The position numbers were made by a program, and so were the translations under genes. The notes below the pieces were generated by a model. The model was given only the letters and a program-made list of their open reading frames with translations. It was not told where the DNA came from and made no database searches. From Bifidobacteriaceae bacterium (GTDB lineage: Bacteria > Actinomycetota > Actinomycetes > Actinomycetales > WQXJ01), in the NCBI GenBank assembly GCA_031268115.1, contig JAIRXV010000450.1, positions 1 to 7,852 on the forward strand: a DNA stretch of 7,852 bases, written 5' to 3'. Every line of letters begins with the position of its first letter. Positions within the stretch are counted from its first letter, which is position 1. Of this stretch, positions 5,782 through 7,852 are shown in pieces.

Positions 5782-5831
5782 TGGCGCAACCGGAAACGCA
5801 CCTTGCGTAGTAGCCGAACGGACACGCCGCC
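5681..5831 (-). promoter_or_regulatory. Leader region of the short divIVA copy
   Basis: This 151-bp gap between yggT and the short divIVA gene contains, in transcription order, a 5-bp ACGCA/TGCGT hairpin with a 3-nt loop followed by TT (5796-5808), a perfect 9-bp inverted repeat (5761-5789), and a -10-like TAGGAT (5768-5773) inside that repeat. A ~97-nt leader then follows that also precedes the long divIVA gene. No good -35 hexamer is visible: at 17-nt spacing the sequence is TTTCCG. A promoter is plausible because two homologous genes retain the same block, but it is not proven. Confidence 0.4.
5761..5789. repeat. Perfect 9-bp inverted repeat before the short divIVA
   Basis: TTGCGCCAT (5761-5769) and ATGGCGCAA (5781-5789) are perfect inverted copies separated by 11 nt. 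The transcript can form a 9-bp hairpin ending 80 nt before the ATG. A smaller palindrome, CCATCGATGG (5776-5785), overlaps the right arm and would compete with it. There is no U-tract, so this is not a standard terminator. It could be an operator or an RNA hairpin overlapping the putative -10. In the long divIVA leader the right arm is not conserved and the perfect stem is lost. Confidence 0.6.
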
Positions 5832-6122
5832 TCAACCGGCAAGTTTGGCCAACGTCCCCGCGATGAACGACATCGCCAACATGACCACAAGGAACGCGAG
5901 GTCCAAGCTGACCCGGCCAACGCGGACCGGGCGAATGAACCGCCGGGCGAGACGCAGAGGTGGATCGGTGCTGGTGTAGACCAACTCCACCAGCACCATC
6001 ACGGGCCGCGAAGGCCGCCATGCCCTTGCTAAGGAGAGCACCAATTCCAGGACTAGCCGCGCAAGAAGAAGCAAAAGGTAGAGCTGGGCGACGAGCGCAA
6101 GGATCGAGGTGGCCAGCCGCAT
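5832..6122 (-). CDS. YggT family membrane protein
   Basis: A 96-residue integral membrane protein of the YggT family, typically encoded between sepF and divIVA in Gram-positive bacteria. Its biochemical function is not established; genomic context links it to division or envelope growth. Two hydrophobic segments are visible, about residues 5-32 and 73-92. Between them is a polar loop containing the family signature, here TDPPLRLARRFIRP followed by VSLDLAFLVV, matching the usual pattern of a Pro/Arg-rich motif and then a small-residue/Asp-Leu segment leading into the second helix. It starts 3 nt after the sepF stop with no clear Shine-Dalgarno of its own, which points to translational coupling with sepF. 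Confidence 0.93.
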   Translation of the reverse strand: MRLATSILALVAQLYLLLLLARLVLELVLSLARAWRPSRPVMVLVELVYTSTDPPLRLARRFIRPVRVGRVSLDLAFLVVMLAMSFIAGTLAKLAG

Positions 6123-6125
6123 CCG

Positions 6126-6566
6126 CTAATTCCCGTCGAACGAGCCCCGCCGCCCATCGCCGCTCTCTGCTGTGACCTCGACCGTGGCAGGCGATAGCAG
6201 GAAGACTTGGGGCGTGATTCGTTCGAGCTTTCCGTGGAGTGCTAGAACTAGGCCGGACGCGAAATCCACCAGCCGGCGCGAATCGCCATCGGTCGCCTCG
6301 GTCAGGTTCATGATCACCGGTATGCCCTCGCGATACGACTCACCTACGGTGCGGGCGTCGCGGAAGATGCGCGGCCGCACAGTCACGATACGGTGCATGG
6401 CATCCGCCACCGGTGCGATCTGCGTCCGCTCCGCAACCCGGCGGGAGCGAATCGGAGTGACATCGGCAAGTGGCTCCTCCGTTCTGTCGTCGCTCCAGTC
6501 CTCGTCTAGCGCAGGCTCGGGCACCATGCCCAAGTCCGCCAGGAAGCGACGCATTTGTCCGGCCAT
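6126..6566 (-). CDS. sepF: Cell division protein SepF
   Basis: SepF binds the FtsZ C-terminal tail and tethers and bundles Z-ring filaments at the membrane; in actinobacteria it is the main early membrane anchor because FtsA is missing. The 146-residue product has the family layout. A short amphipathic N-terminal segment (MAGQMRRFLADLGM, the membrane-binding helix) is followed by an acidic and variable linker to about residue 57. The compact SepF domain then spans about 58-131, with hallmark stretches IVTVRPR, DARTVGE, REGIPVIMNLTE, RRLVDFASGL and VFLLSP. The last 15 residues are polar. The start is supported by AAGGAG 8 nt upstream. The stop TAG is only 3 nt from the yggT ATG, so the two are probably cotranslated. 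Identification is secure. Confidence 0.97.
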   Translation of the reverse strand: MAGQMRRFLADLGMVPEPALDEDWSDDRTEEPLADVTPIRSRRVAERTQIAPVADAMHRIVTVRPRIFRDARTVGESYREGIPVIMNLTEATDGDSRRLVDFASGLVLALHGKLERITPQVFLLSPATVEVTAESGDGRRGSFDGN

Positions 6567-6717
6567 GAGGGTTTCTCCTTATGGGTAAAAGGGGCGGGGA
6601 AGTCAGCCCACCGACGACGCTAGCCCTAAGACTCCGAAGAGTGGCGCGCCACGCGCGGCGTGTCGCTAGGTCGGTTCGATCGCCAAGGCCCAGGCAGCAA
6701 AGGCCCGGCCCTTGGGG
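6567..6717. other. ftsZ-sepF intergenic region with small palindromes
   Basis: This 151-bp gap has no convincing gene. On the transcribed strand it begins with an imperfect stem (CCAAGG pairing with CCTTGG, extended past a G-G mismatch) just after the ftsZ stop. It has no U-tract, so it is not a standard terminator. Further on are a perfect 12-bp palindrome GTGGCGCGCCAC (6641-6652) and, overlapping it, a short ACTC-TTCG-GAGT hairpin with a UUCG tetraloop (6631-6642). A weak -10-like TAGCGT follows. The region ends with the sepF ribosome binding site. Many actinobacteria have pgeF/yfiH and yggS genes here; both are absent. Confidence 0.5.
6575..6580 (-). promoter_or_regulatory. Shine-Dalgarno of sepF
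   Basis: AAGGAG on the minus strand, 8 nt before the ATG at 6566. It is the best ribosome binding site in the window. It fixes the sepF start at 6566 rather than the in-frame ATG 12 nt downstream, and suggests strong translation independent of ftsZ. Confidence 0.85.
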
Positions 6718-7851
6718 TTACTCCTTCAAGAAGTCGGGCACGTCCAGATCGTCCTTGGCGCGGTGCCCCTGGGATCGGATCTGCTCGTAGAGCGGCGAGC
6801 CCGTGTCCAGGGCCACTGTGGGTGCCGAGGAGCCCGTAGCCGAATGTAGGGGTTTGATCCGCGGGGGGATGAGCACATCCTCGGGATTGGGCCGGGGTCG
6901 CGGCGGCAAGGGCGGCGGTTCTGGCAGCGACGCCGGCAAAGGTGGCGTCACAACCGCCGGGGTCGGCGCCGCTACCGCAGTGGGTTCGGGTGCGCGTTCG
7001 CGTTTCTGCGCCGGCGGGTCGAAGCCGGCCGCGATGACAGTGACGCGAACCTCGTCGGCCAAGGCATCGTCGATGACGCAGCCGAAGATGATGTTGGCAT
7101 CGTCGTGAGCAGCGTTGCGGACCAGGTTCGCGGCCTGGTTGACCTCGGCCAACGACATATCGGAAGCACCCTGGATCGACAGAAGGGCCGCGTGGGCGCC
7201 TTCGATGCTCGCTTCGAGCAAAGGCGAAGAGATGGCCAATTCGGCGGCCCTGACGGTGCGGTCCTCGCCCCTGGCCGAGCCGATGCCCATGAGCGCCGAG
7301 CCGGCACCTTGCATGACGGACTTGACGTCTGCGAAATCTAGGTTGATCAGTCCGGGAACAGTGATCAGGTCGGTGATGCCCTGAACGCCCGACAGGAGAA
7401 CCTGATCTGCGGCCCGGAAAGCCTCAAGCACGGTGATGCCGGGATCGGAGATCTCCATGAGGCGTTCGTTTGGGATGACGATCAGCGTGTCGACTTCGCT
7501 GCGCAAGGCCTGGATTCCCGAATCGGCCTGGGCCTCGCGGCGCCGACCCTCGAAGCGGAACGGGCGGGTCACCACCCCGATGGTCAAGGCACCGATTTCC
7601 CGCGCGATCCGGGCCACTATCGGCGCGCCCCCCGTACCGGTACCGCCACCCTCGCCCGCGGCTACGAACACCATGTCCGCTCCGTGCAGAACCTCAGAGA
7701 TCTCCTCTTGGTGCTCCTCCGCGGCTCGGCGACCGATTTCCGGATCCGCTCCTGCGCCGAGCCCTCGGGTGAGGTCGCGTCCAACGTCCAGCTTGACATC
7801 GGCATCCGACATCAGAAGGGCTTGGGCATCGGTGTTGATGGCGATGAACTC
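6718..7851 (-). CDS. ftsZ: Cell division GTPase FtsZ (N-terminus cut by window edge)
   Basis: Tubulin-like GTPase that polymerises at mid-cell into the Z-ring and recruits the divisome. The visible part is 377 residues; by comparison with mycobacterial FtsZ about 35 N-terminal residues, including the first glycine-rich nucleotide loop, lie beyond the right edge. The reading frame is open to the edge, beginning EFIAINTDAQALL, so the ATG at 7812 is internal. The tubulin signature GEGGGTGTGGAP is encoded around 7625-7655. The T7 loop (GLINLDFADV), which completes the GTPase site of the neighbouring subunit, and the VIAAGFD end of the globular core are intact. A proline-rich linker of roughly 70 residues follows, then the conserved tail DDLDVPDFLKE, the docking peptide for SepF and other partners. 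Stop is TAA. The next gene downstream is sepF, encoding its membrane anchor. Identification is secure. Confidence 0.98.
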   Translation of the reverse strand, partial: EFIAINTDAQALLMSDADVKLDVGRDLTRGLGAGADPEIGRRAAEEHQEEISEVLHGADMVFVAAGEGGGTGTGGAPIVARIAREIGALTIGVVTRPFRFEGRRREAQADSGIQALRSEVDTLIVIPNERLMEISDPGITVLEAFRAADQVLLSGVQGITDLITVPGLINLDFADVKSVMQGAGSALMGIGSARGEDRTVRAAELAISSPLLEASIEGAHAALLSIQGASDMSLAEVNQAANLVRNAAHDDANIIFGCVIDDALADEVRVTVIAAGFDPPAQKRERAPEPTAVAAPTPAVVTPPLPASLPEPPPLPPRPRPNPEDVLIPPRIKPLHSATGSSAPTVALDTGSPLYEQIRSQGHRAKDDLDVPDFLKE

Positions 7852-7852
7852 G

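Noticed and set aside
5698..6021. 107-codon minus-strand frame overlapping yggT and the short divIVA leader
   Set aside because: Out of frame with the well-supported yggT for most of its length. Its end is the translated leader (MGRM...), which is open in one divIVA copy and closed in the other, so the leader is unlikely to be coding.
6685..6717. Intrinsic terminator after ftsZ
   Set aside because: The CCAAGG/CCTTGG stem contains a mismatch, has a 15-nt loop and is followed by CGATCG rather than a U-tract.
6718..7812. ftsZ starting at the ATG at 7812
   Set aside because: The frame continues upstream to the window edge with conserved FtsZ sequence (EFIAINTDAQALL), so this ATG is an internal methionine.

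Overview
The window is a GC-rich stretch of actinobacterial chromosome in which every credible gene lies on the minus strand. It carries the cell-division end of the dcw cluster running into a lipoprotein-processing / pseudouridine synthase / replication segment. The actinobacterial assignment rests on gene order (ftsZ, sepF, yggT, divIVA, traR/dksA-type gene, lspA, rluD-type gene, dnaE), the Wag31-like DivIVA, the FtsZ tail ending in a DDLDVPDFLK-type peptide, and a DnaE start that closely resembles the mycobacterial DnaE1 N-terminus as I remember it. The exact family or genus cannot be read from the sequence. No mobile element, tRNA, rRNA or CRISPR array was seen.

Layout in transcription order (right to left): ftsZ, lacking about 35 N-terminal codons beyond the right edge (7851-6718); a 151-bp gap with small palindromes; sepF with a textbook Shine-Dalgarno (6566-6126); yggT, 3 bp behind it (6122-5832); a 151-bp gap with a 9-bp inverted repeat and a possible promoter; a short 71-residue DivIVA-domain protein (5680-5465); a 238-bp gap with a dense, nested set of inverted repeats; full-length DivIVA/Wag31 (5226-4531); a TraR/DksA zinc-finger protein (4528-4088); lspA (4115-3531); an RluA/RluD-family pseudouridine synthase (3534-2605); a 49-bp gap holding an 8-bp GC hairpin; and dnaE, whose first 851 codons are present before the left edge (2555-1).

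FtsZ forms the Z-ring, SepF ties FtsZ to the membrane, YggT is a small membrane protein normally found beside them, and DivIVA organises polar or septal wall growth. LspA, the pseudouridine synthase and the zinc-finger protein form a tightly packed block (stop/start overlaps or a gap of a few bases), which suggests coupled translation. DnaE is the replicative polymerase; its PHP domain keeps all nine metal ligands of the proofreading mycobacterial enzyme.

Most of the window is ordinary core genome. The unusual part is the divIVA locus: two tandem copies of the DivIVA N-terminal module, each with the same ~97-nt leader (including the 15-mer TCGATGGGTAGGATG), separated by a 54-nt segment that folds on paper into a linker-free multi-arm structure. 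Nothing here clearly amounts to a new biological system; these divIVA features are the best candidates for follow-up.
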